Shown here in pieces: positions 8,768 through 17,368 of a stretch of 64,000 bases of DNA. The position numbers and the translations under genes are program-made. Every line of letters begins with the position of its first letter. The first letter of the stretch is position 1. This DNA is from an uncultured Oscillospiraceae bacterium (lineage in GTDB: Bacteria > Bacillota > Clostridia > Oscillospirales > Oscillospiraceae), in NCBI GenBank assembly GCA_902478785.1, contig CABSMJ010000010.1, positions 1-64,000 on the forward strand, in the 5' to 3' direction. The notes under the pieces are model-generated. The model saw only the letters and a list, made by a program, of their open reading frames with translations. It was not told the DNA's origin and made no database searches.

Positions 8768-9163
8768 ATGGCGACTTCCAAGGTGACCGTCTATTTCCCC
8801 TGCCCAGTGGAGCAGGTGTGGCAGGCGGTGACTGACCTTTCTCACACTGCCTGGCGCAGTGATTTAGCCCGGGTAGAAGTCCTGGACGAGAACCACTTCG
8901 TGGAGCACACCAAAGGCGGCTATGCCACGGAATTTACCGTCACAGCCTGTGAACCACCCCGTTACTGGGCCTTTACCATGGCCAACGGCAATATGTCCGG
9001 CTCCTGGGAGGGCATCTTCGAAGCAGCGGAAGAGGGCGCCCGGCTGACCTGCACCGAGACCATCACCGCCAAGCACTGGTGGATGTGCCCCTTTGTCCCC
9101 GGCTATCTGAAGCGACAGCAGCAGCGGTATCTGGACGATCTGCGGAAGGAACTGCTGAAATAG
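8768..9163 (+). CDS. SRPBCC (START/Bet v1-like) family protein
   Basis: A 131-residue protein of the SRPBCC fold, a helix-grip cavity for lipids or other hydrophobic ligands. The start MATSKVTVYFPCPVEQVWQAVTD is typical, as are strands such as FTVTACEPPRYWAF and a long C-terminal helix (KRQQQRYLDDLRKEL). It is often called polyketide cyclase-like, but there is no polyketide pathway here. It begins four bases after DUF3795 and is the last gene of the WYL operon. Confidence 0.8.
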   Translation: MATSKVTVYFPCPVEQVWQAVTDLSHTAWRSDLARVEVLDENHFVEHTKGGYATEFTVTACEPPRYWAFTMANGNMSGSWEGIFEAAEEGARLTCTETITAKHWWMCPFVPGYLKRQQQRYLDDLRKELLK

Positions 9164-9235
9164 GCCATGTTACTCTGCGTTGCTTGCAGCAACGGGCTAT
9201 TCTCCCTACAATGTGAACGAAAGGAGTGAGCCCAT

Positions 9236-9745
9236 ATGCTAAACGAAAATATCAAGGCAATCCGGAAATCAAAGGGGCTTTCCCAACAGGAGCTTGCTGT
9301 AAAGTTAAATGTGGTGCGGCAGACCATCTCAAAATGGGAGCAGGGCTTGTCCGTCCCGGATTCTGACATGCTGATCTCCCTGTCAGAAGCGCTTGAGACA
9401 CCCGTGAGCACGTTGCTTGGAGAGACTGTGACGGAATCAGAGGTGGATGCGGTCAAAGCGCTCTCCGAAAAGCTGGAGATCATCAATTTGCAGTTTGCAC
9501 GGAGAAAGGCACTCAGAAGAAAAGTTCTTCATTGGTCGCTGATCGCATTATGCGCGGTGATTGTAGCAGTTTCCGCAGTCTTAGTGGTCGTCAATAGTCC
9601 GTACCTGGGTTGGGATTTCAGTGACCCGGAAATTGCCGTTGCAGGCACAGTTTTTCACGCATTTGAATGGCTGTTTGTCAGGTCGGCTCCCATTGTCCTG
9701 ATCGCAGCAATCGTTGGAGCTTATTTGACGCGGAAAAAAGCATAA
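9236..9745 (+). CDS. XRE-family regulator with C-terminal membrane anchor
   Basis: A 169-residue protein with an N-terminal Cro/C1 HTH at residues 5-60 (KSKGLSQQELAVKLNVVRQTISKWE) and two probable membrane helices at about 101-123 and 140-165. Such membrane-tethered XRE regulators are common in Clostridia and may respond to envelope state; the signal is unknown. It has an AAAGGAG site before ATG 9236 and lies 72 bases after the WYL operon. It may be separately transcribed. Confidence 0.8.
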   Translation: MLNENIKAIRKSKGLSQQELAVKLNVVRQTISKWEQGLSVPDSDMLISLSEALETPVSTLLGETVTESEVDAVKALSEKLEIINLQFARRKALRRKVLHWSLIALCAVIVAVSAVLVVVNSPYLGWDFSDPEIAVAGTVFHAFEWLFVRSAPIVLIAAIVGAYLTRKKA

Positions 9746-9905
9746 AACGTTTTCCAAAAGTGCAGTCCCACCCATTACGGATCTCTCCCATTGAAATCAG
9801 CACAAAGGGTCAAAGATGTCGTTCTCTTTTGGCCTTGCATCCTCTATGATCATCTCAGCAGCTGCAGAGAAGCAATCAATCGATCATAAAGAGGAGACTA
9901 TCACT

Positions 9906-10265
9906 ATGAACACAGATAAAATTTTTGCGGAAGCCATCGCCAACGAATACGCCCCCAAGGACACCTCTAAGGTCGTCGCTTTGAGAAAGTTGGATTGGAA
10001 AGCAAAGCGCTCCGCGACCCTCTTCGCCTATGGCTTCGGTATCGGGATGGCCCTGGTTCTCGGCTTAGGGATGTGCCTTTCCATACAGGTGATCGGAGGA
10101 GGCGGCGTCCTGATGACGGGTGCCGGGATCCTCCTGGGAATTCTGGGCATCATCGGTATAGGCCTGAACTATCCCGTCTACAAGAAGCTCCTGCGGTCTG
10201 GCAAGGAAAAGTATGCCTTTGAGATCATGCAGCTGGCCAAGGAGATCAGCGAATCGGCAGAATAA
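9906..10265 (+). CDS. Small membrane protein with two transmembrane helices
   Basis: A 119-residue protein with a soluble N-terminal half (NEYAPKDTSKVVALRKLD) and two hydrophobic helices at about 40-62 and 67-88, the second Gly-rich. ATG 9906 has a GAGGAG site; longer in-frame readings upstream have none. Homologues in Firmicutes are sometimes labelled dihydropteridine reductase, a name this sequence does not support because it lacks any nucleotide-binding fold. It sits 20 bases before a TetR gene and may be its target or partner. Confidence 0.65.
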   Translation: MNTDKIFAEAIANEYAPKDTSKVVALRKLDWKAKRSATLFAYGFGIGMALVLGLGMCLSIQVIGGGGVLMTGAGILLGILGIIGIGLNYPVYKKLLRSGKEKYAFEIMQLAKEISESAE

Positions 10266-10285
10266 ACACGTGAGGAGGGCGGCAA

Positions 10286-10885
10286 ATGAACAAGTCCGAA
10301 AGCAAATACTTCAATACCGCCCTTCGAATGGACGAGGCGCTCCTGGCCCTGCTGGAGGAGAAAGAGCTGGAATATATTACGGTGAAAGAGATCTGTCACC
10401 AGGCCGGTGTGAACCGGTCCACCTTCTACCTGCACTACGAGACCATCGCCGACCTGGTGAATGAGACCTTGGAGATGGTCAACCAGCGCTTTCTCTCCTA
10501 TTTCCCCCAACAGGAAGAAGAGGTCCTGGGAAATATGGGCAACCGGGAGCGGGAAGAGCTGGTTTTGGTCACCCGGGAGTATCTTCTCCCCTATCTCCGC
10601 TTCATCCGGGACAATAAAAAGGTCTATCGGGCTGCCTTCCGGAATCCCGGCAGTATGCAGGCCTATGCCCGGTATGGGGAACTGAAGCAGCACATCCTCG
10701 GCCCCATTCTGGAGCGGTTTGAGATTCCGCCCTCCCACCGGCCCTACTACATCGCCTACTATGTAGAGGGTATCATCGCAATCGTCAAGGAGTGGCTGCG
10801 GCAGGACTGCGCAGATGAGGTGGAGATGATTGCCGACATCATCGAGTCCTGCGTGCGGCCCAGGGACAAAAGTCATGAGAAATAA
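10286..10885 (+). CDS. TetR/AcrR-family transcriptional regulator
   Basis: A 199-residue repressor-type protein. The N-terminal HTH spans residues 10-55 (ITVKEICHQAGVNRSTFYLHYETIADLV), the classic TetR pattern. The C-terminal part (REYLLPYLRFIRDNKKVYRAAF) matches the TetR_C_33-like ligand domain. It starts 20 bases after the small membrane protein with a GAGGAGGG site, so they are likely co-transcribed and the membrane protein may be a controlled target. A terminator follows at 10988. Confidence 0.85.
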   Translation: MNKSESKYFNTALRMDEALLALLEEKELEYITVKEICHQAGVNRSTFYLHYETIADLVNETLEMVNQRFLSYFPQQEEEVLGNMGNREREELVLVTREYLLPYLRFIRDNKKVYRAAFRNPGSMQAYARYGELKQHILGPILERFEIPPSHRPYYIAYYVEGIIAIVKEWLRQDCADEVEMIADIIESCVRPRDKSHEK

Positions 10886-10987
10886 CGGCAGGGCGAATAG
10901 CTCTTCTGAGCGTGCTGAAATGATTACTTTATGGTGAGCAGGATCATTGCCGTACGCAGGCAAACATTCCTGTCTACTGTAAAAATA

Positions 10988-11047
10988 AATCCTCCTATGC
11001 TGTGTGGCTCTCTCAACAAAGCACAGCATAAGAGGATTTTGTTTTTT
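10988..11047. terminator. Terminator hairpin between convergent genes
   Basis: AATCCTCCTATGCTGTG pairs with CACAGCATAAGAGGATT across a 17-base loop, with TTGTTTTTT on the plus-strand side. It can end the TetR transcript. Confidence 0.8.
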
Positions 11048-11771
11048 ACTGGCCACTCGTTGGATTAAGAGCGACTGGGCTGCACAGACCATTCCAGCTT
11101 TGTGTCACTGAGTGATACAAAGCTTCCAAGATAGCCCGATGTACGTCATGTGCAAATATGAAGTAATAGCGATTTGTATAACGGGGATATTCCAAAAGCA
11201 AGGTGCTGTCAGCTTTTAAAAAGGAGTTCTGAAAATCGAGGACACCTTGGATACAGGTTTCTTTTTTCGTCATCTGCGGACGATGCTGATATAAGATCAC
11301 GCTCTGTCCCCGATCATAGTAGTCCTTCACTTCCTGCCATTTGGCGTGCTTATCCTTTATGTATCCACGCTGGCGCATCTTTGCGGTTTCCAAACCGTTG
11401 TCCGGATCAAGAAAAACAATATCCGCACCGGCAGTTGCAGCAAGTGCGTTTTCGTGCCACTGGTGCCGGGGCGTGCCGGTCAGGACTTCTTCAAAGAACT
11501 GTGCTTTGAGAATACCGCTGTTTTCCACGCTTGTGATAGAGCGTGTATTCTTTACAATGTAGGCCAAACAGTCAAATAGTTCCGGGTCATAATGCCGATA
11601 TGCTTCCGGTTTTTCCAAATAAGAAGTGAACTTTCCGTCCTCCTGTTTACTGGGGCGCCGTGGCACTGCGCAATACCAGTTGACAGCCAGCAGAAGGCCG
11701 GACGCTGTCACAGCACGCAGCAGGCCATACTTTCCGTAGTCTCCAATATCTCCTACGTAGTTGTCCTGCAT
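11046..11771 (-). CDS. Conserved hypothetical protein (QDNYVGDIGD family)
   Basis: A 241-residue soluble protein of a widespread uncharacterised family that opens MQDNYVGDIGDYGKYGLLR. Conserved elements are VNWYCAVP near residue 33, a central IVFLDPDNGL near 125, YYDRGQSVILYQHRP and a late RYYFIFAHDVHR. The acidic FLDPDNG segment recalls the TcmP/DUF-type partner proteins and nucleotide-processing folds, but no active site is established. ATG 11771 has a GGAAAGGA site. It stands alone, convergent with TetR. Confidence 0.75.
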   Translation of the reverse strand: MQDNYVGDIGDYGKYGLLRAVTASGLLLAVNWYCAVPRRPSKQEDGKFTSYLEKPEAYRHYDPELFDCLAYIVKNTRSITSVENSGILKAQFFEEVLTGTPRHQWHENALAATAGADIVFLDPDNGLETAKMRQRGYIKDKHAKWQEVKDYYDRGQSVILYQHRPQMTKKETCIQGVLDFQNSFLKADSTLLLEYPRYTNRYYFIFAHDVHRAILEALYHSVTQSWNGLCSPVALNPTSGQ

Positions 11772-11947
11772 ATCGTTTTCCTTTCCCGGGCTCAATTATC
11801 CGGTAGACTTTCGCTGTTGGTGCTGATATATACCGCAGTTGGTAGCCTCATCATAACATGAGTACTCACATCTGACAATCCGAAAGAACTGCATAAAGGC
11901 AGAAGATCCCGTTTTTCTTCCTGTGGGAGATCCGGTCGCGGAGTGAG

Positions 11948-11980
11948 GACAGGCCTCCGGCGAAAAGCCGGGGGCCTGTC
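11948..11980. terminator. Hairpin downstream of the MerR gene
   Basis: GACAGGCCTCCGGC pairs with GCCGGGGGCCTGTC across five bases. The plus-strand side has TCATCTTTATTTT. It lies just beyond the MerR stop codon and may act in either direction. Confidence 0.6.
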
Positions 11981-11986
11981 TCATCT

Positions 11987-12745
11987 TTATTTTGCCCAAT
12001 AAACGACAGCATCTCGCAGGAAGCGGGCGCAGCCGGGCAGGTGTTTATCGTAGTAGGCGGTAAACCGCTCATCCATCACATACAGCTCCGCGATTCCCCG
12101 GTGCTTGGCCGGGTCGTAGGGAGTTCCGGTGATGGTGAGCCACCGGCGGTGGAGGGCAGTAATCTCCTTTCCCTCCTCGCTCTCCGGGGACAGGCCCGCC
12201 TGGACGGCGGCCTCCAGCCGCTTTTGAATCTCCTGGCCCAGGTCTGTCCACTCCTGGTACTGCGCCTGGGTCAAATTTCTCACTGCAGCGTTGGCCTCGT
12301 CCACCTCGTTGTCGCCGTACTTGGAGCGGATCTCCGCTCCGTAAACTTCCTCGTTATGGGCTATCGTGCGCTGCTTGAACGCCTCAAATTTCTGCTCATC
12401 GCTCATGATCTCGTTCCTTTCTTCCGCTCCGATGGTGTCTTTCACCGACCGGATGAGCTGTTCCAGCCGCTCCCGCTCCGTCTCCAAAGCGGCCAGGTGA
12501 CGTTTCAGGGCGGCCAGACGGTCAAAGGAGGGATCGTCCAGACATTCCTTAATGCGGGCCAGCTCCACCCCCAGGGCCCGATAATAGAGAATGTCCTGCA
12601 GCCGGTCTACCTCCGCCCTGCCGTAATAGCGGTAGCCGCTCTCCGCCACCCGGCTGGGCTTCAGCAGGCCGATCTGATCGTACCAGCGCAGGGTGCGGGT
12701 GGTCACCCCGGACAGGCGCGACAGCTCTTGAATGGAATACTCCAT
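11987..12745 (-). CDS. MerR-family regulator with TipAS antibiotic-recognition domain
   Basis: A 252-residue activator-type protein. Residues 1-70 are a MerR winged helix (ELSRLSGVTTRTLRWYDQIGLLKPSR), followed by a coiled coil that dimerises. Residues about 140-250 match TipAS (EVYGAEIRSKYGD, then MDERFTAYYDKHLPGCARFL), which in TipAL binds thiopeptides and other molecules and bends the promoter open. ATG 12745 has GGGAGG seven bases upstream. It lies 60 bases downstream of a CatA-like acetyltransferase on the same strand, suggesting an inducible drug-modifying pair. The inducing ligand is unknown. Confidence 0.85.
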   Translation of the reverse strand: MEYSIQELSRLSGVTTRTLRWYDQIGLLKPSRVAESGYRYYGRAEVDRLQDILYYRALGVELARIKECLDDPSFDRLAALKRHLAALETERERLEQLIRSVKDTIGAEERNEIMSDEQKFEAFKQRTIAHNEEVYGAEIRSKYGDNEVDEANAAVRNLTQAQYQEWTDLGQEIQKRLEAAVQAGLSPESEEGKEITALHRRWLTITGTPYDPAKHRGIAELYVMDERFTAYYDKHLPGCARFLRDAVVYWAK

Positions 12746-12805
12746 AAACATCCCTCCCTGAGGATAGGATATCAGTTGACGGAGCGTCAGAGTCAAGGGG
12801 AAATC

Positions 12806-13423
12806 TTAAATTTGACGGATCTCCTGCTGCATCCGCTCCAAAAATTCCGCGGCAGGAATTCCGTCCATTTGGGTGTGGTGGAACTGGAAGGACACAGGCA
12901 GGATGGTGCGCAGCCACTTTTTCCGGTACTTGCCCCAGATGAGGAAGGGGTTGTTGTAACATCCGGCGTAGATATTCACCGCGCCATCGATCTCATACCC
13001 CGCCAGGGCGGAGGTTCCGATCACCATGTACTCCTCTCCTGCTTCATAGCTTTCGCCAGTCTCCCAGACCCGCCGGGTCAGGGTCAGGTAATCCCGGTTA
13101 AATTGCTCCAAATCCGTGGAAACAGGAATATCACAGGTGGCGATACCGCCGCCCTTAGTGGTCACCACCGTATTGACCGCCAAGCGGTCGTACTGCATCA
13201 GCTTGCCCCCCACCGGAAGAAGGTAGAAGTCCTCCATCCCCGCCGCCGCTTTTCCGATGCACCAGCAGAGAAGCATATTGAATTTATAATTCCGCTTTCG
13301 GCTCAGGCGCACCAGGGCCGTCACATCCAGGGTCTTCATCAGGGTCACCATGGGCATGGGGGCCTTCATCCAGAGTGCAAAGGCCAGCGCCCGGGAGGTG
13401 TTTTGGGGATCTACTTCTTTCAT
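12806..13423 (-). CDS. CatA-like O-acetyltransferase
   Basis: A 205-residue enzyme of the chloramphenicol acetyltransferase fold. The catalytic motif near the C terminus is SFQFHHTQMDG (HHxxxDG), with the base histidine and the structural aspartate present. NYKFNMLLCWCIGKA and the central substrate-pocket strands are also present. Related CatA-like proteins often do not act on chloramphenicol, so resistance should not be assumed. ATG 13423 and ATG 13435 are both possible. It precedes the TipAS-type MerR gene on the same strand, so MerR may regulate it. Confidence 0.8.
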   Translation of the reverse strand: MKEVDPQNTSRALAFALWMKAPMPMVTLMKTLDVTALVRLSRKRNYKFNMLLCWCIGKAAAGMEDFYLLPVGGKLMQYDRLAVNTVVTTKGGGIATCDIPVSTDLEQFNRDYLTLTRRVWETGESYEAGEEYMVIGTSALAGYEIDGAVNIYAGCYNNPFLIWGKYRKKWLRTILPVSFQFHHTQMDGIPAAEFLERMQQEIRQI

Positions 13424-13495
13424 ATGGTTCTCCATTCTGTTCGTCAAATCCAGTCCGGTTGGCCGCGATGAGTAACCCCTATCATAACGCCTACT

Positions 13496-13520
13496 GAATA
13501 AACCGCCGAGCGGTTTATTC
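13496..13520. repeat. Perfect 11-base inverted repeat
   Basis: GAATAAACCGC and GCGGTTTATTC enclose CGA. It lies about 70 bases upstream of the CatA-like gene and could be an operator or a remnant terminator. No T tract follows. Confidence 0.5.
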
Positions 13521-13778
13521 CCGTGACAAGGGCGGCGTAATTTCATAAAAGAAGCTCATTTTAGCTGTTTTACGAAATCCCCACATTGTGACAATGCGTA
13601 TTCCCCCCGGAATGCCCCAGCATTTCAGGGGAAAGTGCAAGGGGCCTGGGCAGTATTGTCTGAAACCCCTACATTGAAACAAAGCCAATCGGGTTTGTTC
13701 TGTACGCCTTATCATAGCATAGCTCATCATGGCCGGCAACTGATCTGAATAGGAGCAACAGACGATGGTGACTGAACA

Positions 13779-14077
13779 TGAAACACATTTTTCTTTTGGA
13801 GGACGATGAGGCCCTGGAACGGGGAGTTGCCATAGCTCTGACAAGGCCAGAAGTCGCCGGATCGGAGGCCGGGCCAGGATGAATGCCCCACTCTGCCAAG
13901 GCGCTCCCAAAGTCTCCTCTCCTCTACCCGTAGGCCCCTTGGCCTTTGACTTGGAACAGATGGACTTTCGCCGGGACGGCTGGAGCTCTCCAAAACTGGG
14001 CAGAAGCTATTATAGGTACTGGCCGTGGTTGCCGTTGACCGCCAGCAGACCTCCCGTACCATCCGGGCGCAGGCCCC
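13779..14077 (+). pseudogene. Fossil of an OmpR-type regulator and histidine kinase pair
   Basis: The first 33 bases are identical to the start of the response regulator at 23214. About 75 bases then stay similar. A gap removes roughly residues 26-105 of the receiver domain. Similarity resumes at CGCTCCCAAAGTCTCC-like sequence (compare 23573) through ATGGACTTTCGCCGGGACGG. A second gap skips the rest of the regulator into the N-terminal coding region of the kinase (CTGGCCGTGGTTGCCGTTGA, compare 23937). Similar sequence even precedes the start codon. It is a decayed duplicate with at least two internal deletions and frame breaks, and cannot make a regulator. Confidence 0.85.
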
Positions 14078-14083
14078 ATAGTC

Positions 14084-14118
14084 GAAAGCCCTCCCGGGCT
14101 ATACCCGGGAGGGCTTTC
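14084..14118. terminator. Strong hairpin after the CitB-type regulator
   Basis: GAAAGCCCTCCCGGG pairs perfectly with CCCGGGAGGGCTTTC across five bases. No long T tract is on either side. It lies downstream of the minus-strand two-component system and probably ends it. Confidence 0.6.
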
Positions 14119-14160
14119 AGCATGGAATAAATGGGACGCCGGGCCGGTACTCCAACAAGT

Positions 14161-14832
14161 TTAGGGCGCAGGAATGCGGTAGAGACGGCAAGGCCGTCCG
14201 CCAGTGTCATAGTTGACAGTGGAGCTGGCCTCTCCCCGTTCAACCAGATAGTTGACATAGCGCCGCACTGTCACCACTGACAGGCCGGTCTGCCGGGAGA
14301 TGGCCTCGCTGGGCATGCCTTGGGTAAGGGCGGAGCGCAGGCAGGTCCGCACTTTTTCCAGCGTACTCTCCTGGAGCCCCTTGGGAAGCTGCCATTCGCC
14401 GGAACCGGCGGGAGTGAAGAGCTTATCCAGCGCACTTTGTTCCACCAATCCCCCGGCCAGCGCCTCCCGGTGACGGCAGAAGGTGTCCAGCGCCTGCTGA
14501 AACCGCTCCGCGGTAAAGGGCTTCATCAGATAGTCTACCACGCCCATTTTCAGCAGGGCGTCCACTGTGGGGCCATCGTTGGCCGCGGTGACCATGATGG
14601 CGTCCACATCGATTCGCCGGTGGCGGAGGGCTCGCAGCAGTTCCTCTCCGGTAAACAAAGGCATATACACATCCAGGACCACCAGATCCACCGGGTTCTG
14701 CTCCAGCCAGTTCAGAGCCGTTTGGCCATCCTGGAAAGTCTGTACCACCTGAAAACGGGAGTCCCTCTCCACATAGGTGCGGTTGATCAGGGAGACCATG
14801 GGGTCGTCCTCTACAATGACCACGCGATACAT
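14161..14832 (-). CDS. CitB/DcuR-family response regulator
   Basis: A 223-residue regulator with an N-terminal receiver (EDD at 8-10, phosphoacceptor D54 in LVVLDVYMP, KPF switch lysine near 108). A C-terminal helix-turn-helix (SEAISRQTGLSVVTVRRYVNYL) is of the CitB/DpiA type. In known relatives it activates transport or fermentation of C4-dicarboxylates or citrate. Its start codon directly follows the kinase stop (TGAATG), so the two are coupled. No dicarboxylate transporter is nearby; the closest gene is the divergent ATP synthase operon. Confidence 0.85.
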   Translation of the reverse strand: MYRVVIVEDDPMVSLINRTYVERDSRFQVVQTFQDGQTALNWLEQNPVDLVVLDVYMPLFTGEELLRALRHRRIDVDAIMVTAANDGPTVDALLKMGVVDYLMKPFTAERFQQALDTFCRHREALAGGLVEQSALDKLFTPAGSGEWQLPKGLQESTLEKVRTCLRSALTQGMPSEAISRQTGLSVVTVRRYVNYLVERGEASSTVNYDTGGRPCRLYRIPAP

Positions 14833-16458
14833 TCAACTCTCCTCCTTGTTCTCCGGGCCAATCTGGGGCTCCTGACGGAAACTGACAAAAAAGGATGTGC
14901 CCACGCCAGTCTCCGACTCCACTCGGATCTCTCCCTGATAGGCGTCCACCACTTCCCGAACCAGGGACAGACCAGTCCCCCGGCCTTGTTCCTTGGTGGT
15001 GCTCCCCTGCTGGAACAGGGTGCGCCGCAGAGCGGCAGGAATGCCCGGACCGGTATCCTCCACACACAGCAGCAGGCCATTTCCCTCCTCCCGGATGCTG
15101 ACCGACACCTCTTTTATCCCCTGCCGGGACTGATTCAGGCTTTCAATAGCATTCTCAATGAGATTGCCCAGCACGGTAATACAGGCTTCCGGGGGCAGGC
15201 AAGAGCTCTCGGCGCTGAGGATGCTCTCCCGGTCCAGGGTGAGGCGGATGCCTAGCTCGTTGGCTCTGCTGGTCTTGCCCACTAGCAGGGCGGCCACCGA
15301 CGGCTCCTTGATCTGGTGCATGATGCGGCTTACCGCCTCCCGCTGGATGCGGGTGGTGTCCATAATATACTGCTGCGCCCGCTCAGGCTGGCCGATCTGC
15401 AGCAGGCCCAGGATCACGTGGAGCTTGTTCATGAATTCATGGGTGTAAGCCCGCATGGCGTCTACCATATGCCGCACCCCGGTGAGGTCGTCGGCCAACC
15501 GGGTCACCTCGGTGCGGTTGCGGAAGATCCCTACCGCACCGGCCAGCTGGCCGTTCTCATAGATGGGCAGCCGGTCGGACAGCACCCGCACATTGGGCAG
15601 AGATTTCATGCTCACATTATATTCCGGCTTTCCAGTGTGCAGGATGCGCCCCAGAGTGGAGACCGGATAGACGGCCCGAAGTGGTTTGCCCACAGCATCA
15701 GAGGTCAGAGACAGCAGCCGGGCGGCGGCGGTGTTGAAAAAGATGATCTTTTCATCCTTGTCGATGGCCAGGACCCCCTCCTCCAGAGCATCCAGAATGT
15801 CCTCCCGCTGGTGAAAGCGGCGGGCGAAGGCCTCTGGTTCATAGCCTTGCAGAGCGTTTTTGATGCGCCGGGACAGGCGTTGGGCCAGCAGCACCGCCAC
15901 CACCATCGCCAGCAGGCTCAGCAGCACCACCTGAAGGACAGTGACCAGCGTTACATGGGCCAGGCTGCGCAGGTAGAGTCCCACCACCACGAAGCCGATG
16001 ACCTCTCCCGCGCCGTTGCGGATAGGGGCATAGGCTGAGTGCTCGGAACCCAGGGGGCCGGTTTCGTTGGAGGTGTAGGGTCCCTCACCGGCCAGGGCTG
16101 GGTCCTGGGCGTCCCCAGAGTAGGAGGTCCCCCTCAGGGCGGGGTCTGGGGCATAAAAAAGAGTGTTTTCCAGATCTCCTACCAGGATCAGGTCGATGTC
16201 GGAAGTGTTAGCAGTAGCGGCATCCAGAAACGCTGCCAGCTCTGCCGGAGAGGCCTCACCCTCAAGAGCCTGCCGCACCAGCGGGGACTGGGAGAGGATG
16301 GACGCGGAGTTGAGCAGGTTCTCATCCAGGGAACGCTGCTCGCCGCTCAGGGTGACATAGAGGGCGCACGCCAGGGACAGCACCGAGGAGATGGCCACGA
16401 TCAACAGGCTCAGCTGCAGCAGCTGGGCATGAATGGAACGTTTGTGGTGGGCGGACAT
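14833..16458 (-). CDS. CitA/DcuS-family sensor histidine kinase
   Basis: A 541-residue membrane kinase. Membrane helices are at about 15-36 and 170-192, flanking an extracytoplasmic PDC/Cache sensor. A PAS domain spans about 215-320. The kinase core has phospho-acceptor H340 in AYTHEFMNKLHV, an N box NLIENAIES and DTGPGIP. In CitA/DcuS the ligand carboxylates are held by an RxSH-type motif and a later Arg. Here those positions read LFYAPDP and EHSAYAPI, so the ligand may differ. It is divergent from atpB, sharing a 170-base intergenic region. Confidence 0.85.
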   Translation of the reverse strand: MSAHHKRSIHAQLLQLSLLIVAISSVLSLACALYVTLSGEQRSLDENLLNSASILSQSPLVRQALEGEASPAELAAFLDAATANTSDIDLILVGDLENTLFYAPDPALRGTSYSGDAQDPALAGEGPYTSNETGPLGSEHSAYAPIRNGAGEVIGFVVVGLYLRSLAHVTLVTVLQVVLLSLLAMVVAVLLAQRLSRRIKNALQGYEPEAFARRFHQREDILDALEEGVLAIDKDEKIIFFNTAAARLLSLTSDAVGKPLRAVYPVSTLGRILHTGKPEYNVSMKSLPNVRVLSDRLPIYENGQLAGAVGIFRNRTEVTRLADDLTGVRHMVDAMRAYTHEFMNKLHVILGLLQIGQPERAQQYIMDTTRIQREAVSRIMHQIKEPSVAALLVGKTSRANELGIRLTLDRESILSAESSCLPPEACITVLGNLIENAIESLNQSRQGIKEVSVSIREEGNGLLLCVEDTGPGIPAALRRTLFQQGSTTKEQGRGTGLSLVREVVDAYQGEIRVESETGVGTSFFVSFRQEPQIGPENKEES

Positions 16459-16631
16459 GGACAGGCCTCCTTACTGTGATCTCTTCCCTAGTATAGCGCG
16501 CGGAGTCCCCATTCACAAGCGTCTTGGAAGAGGGGCCGGTTCCGTCTCAGTTTTCAATAGTTTTTTTACTTTCAAAAGGCTTCCCAAAACTGTCACGGCG
16601 GTCGTAAAATAGCCCTCGCGAAAACGAGGTG

Positions 16632-17336
16632 ATGTGTTTGCTTGAAGAATTTAAGGAATCGTTGGTCAGTGAGCTGGGAAACAAGACCGCCTTTACCATC
16701 CCGGTGTTGGGCGGTATCCCGGTGGCCGACTCAGTGGTGGTCACATGGATCATCATGGCCTTACTGGTGGTGCTCTCCCTGCTGCTGACCCGGAAGCTCA
16801 GTGTGCGCAGCCCTGGCAAGGTGCAGATCGCCCTGGAGTGGGCGGTGCAGTTTCTCAACAACTTCATCAAGACTAACATCGGCACCCACTGGCGGCCCTT
16901 CGCCCCCTGGCTGGGTACGGTAGCCCTGTACATCGGCATTTCCAATCTGATCGGCATTCTTGGTCTGACGCCGCCCACAAAGGATATCAGCGTGACCACG
17001 GCACTGGCCATTATGAGCATGCTGCTCATCTACGGCTCCCAGTTCCGCTACAATGGGCTGTTGGGTGGACTGAAGAAGTTCGCCGCACCTATGCCGCTGC
17101 TGCTGCCCATCAACCTGATGGAGGTGGTCATACGGCCCCTGGCACTGTGTATGCGTCTGTTCGGCAATATTTTGGGTGCATACATCATTATGGAGATGCT
17201 CAAGTTCGTGGTGCCGGTGGTACTGCCTGCCATTTTCAGCATCTACTTTGACCTGTTCGACGGTCTGATCCAGACCGTGGTCTTTGTGTTCCTCACCACG
17301 CTATTCACCGGCGAGGGCATCAAGGACGAGGAGTAA
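16632..17336 (+). CDS. atpB: ATP synthase F0 subunit a
   Basis: Subunit a forms the ion half-channels beside the c-ring in the membrane. The 234-residue protein has about five to six membrane helices. The essential arginine is in [15 protein letters not shown] near residue 176, and the last helices ([18 protein letters not shown]) close the channel. Start may be GTG 16629 or ATG 16632. It is the first gene of atpBEFHAGDC; no atpI gene precedes it. The upstream 170 bases contain a TAAAAT -10-like box at 16605 without a clear -35. Confidence 0.95.
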   Translation: MCLLEEFKESLVSELGNKTAFTIPVLGGIPVADSVVVTWIIMALLVVLSLLLTRKLSVRSPGKVQIALEWAVQFLNNFIKTNIGTHWRPFAPWLGTVALYIGISNLIGILGLTPPTKDISVTTALAIMSMLLIYGSQFRYNGLLGGLKKFAAPMPLLLPINLMEVVIRPLALCMRLFGNILGAYIIMEMLKFVVPVVLPAIFSIYFDLFDGLIQTVVFVFLTTLFTGEGIKDEE

Positions 17337-17368
17337 ACCGACTAAAGAAATCTGAGGAGGAAATCACT

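Noticed and set aside
12806..13423. Chloramphenicol resistance call for the CatA-like gene
   Set aside because: The fold and HHxxxDG motif are present, but this clade often does not act on chloramphenicol.
12041..13471. 476-codon open frame opposite the MerR and CatA-like genes
   Set aside because: It spans two recognisable genes on the other strand and matches nothing.
16582..16610. Clear promoter for the ATP synthase operon
   Set aside because: A TAAAAT box exists at 16605 but no acceptable -35 lies at the right distance.
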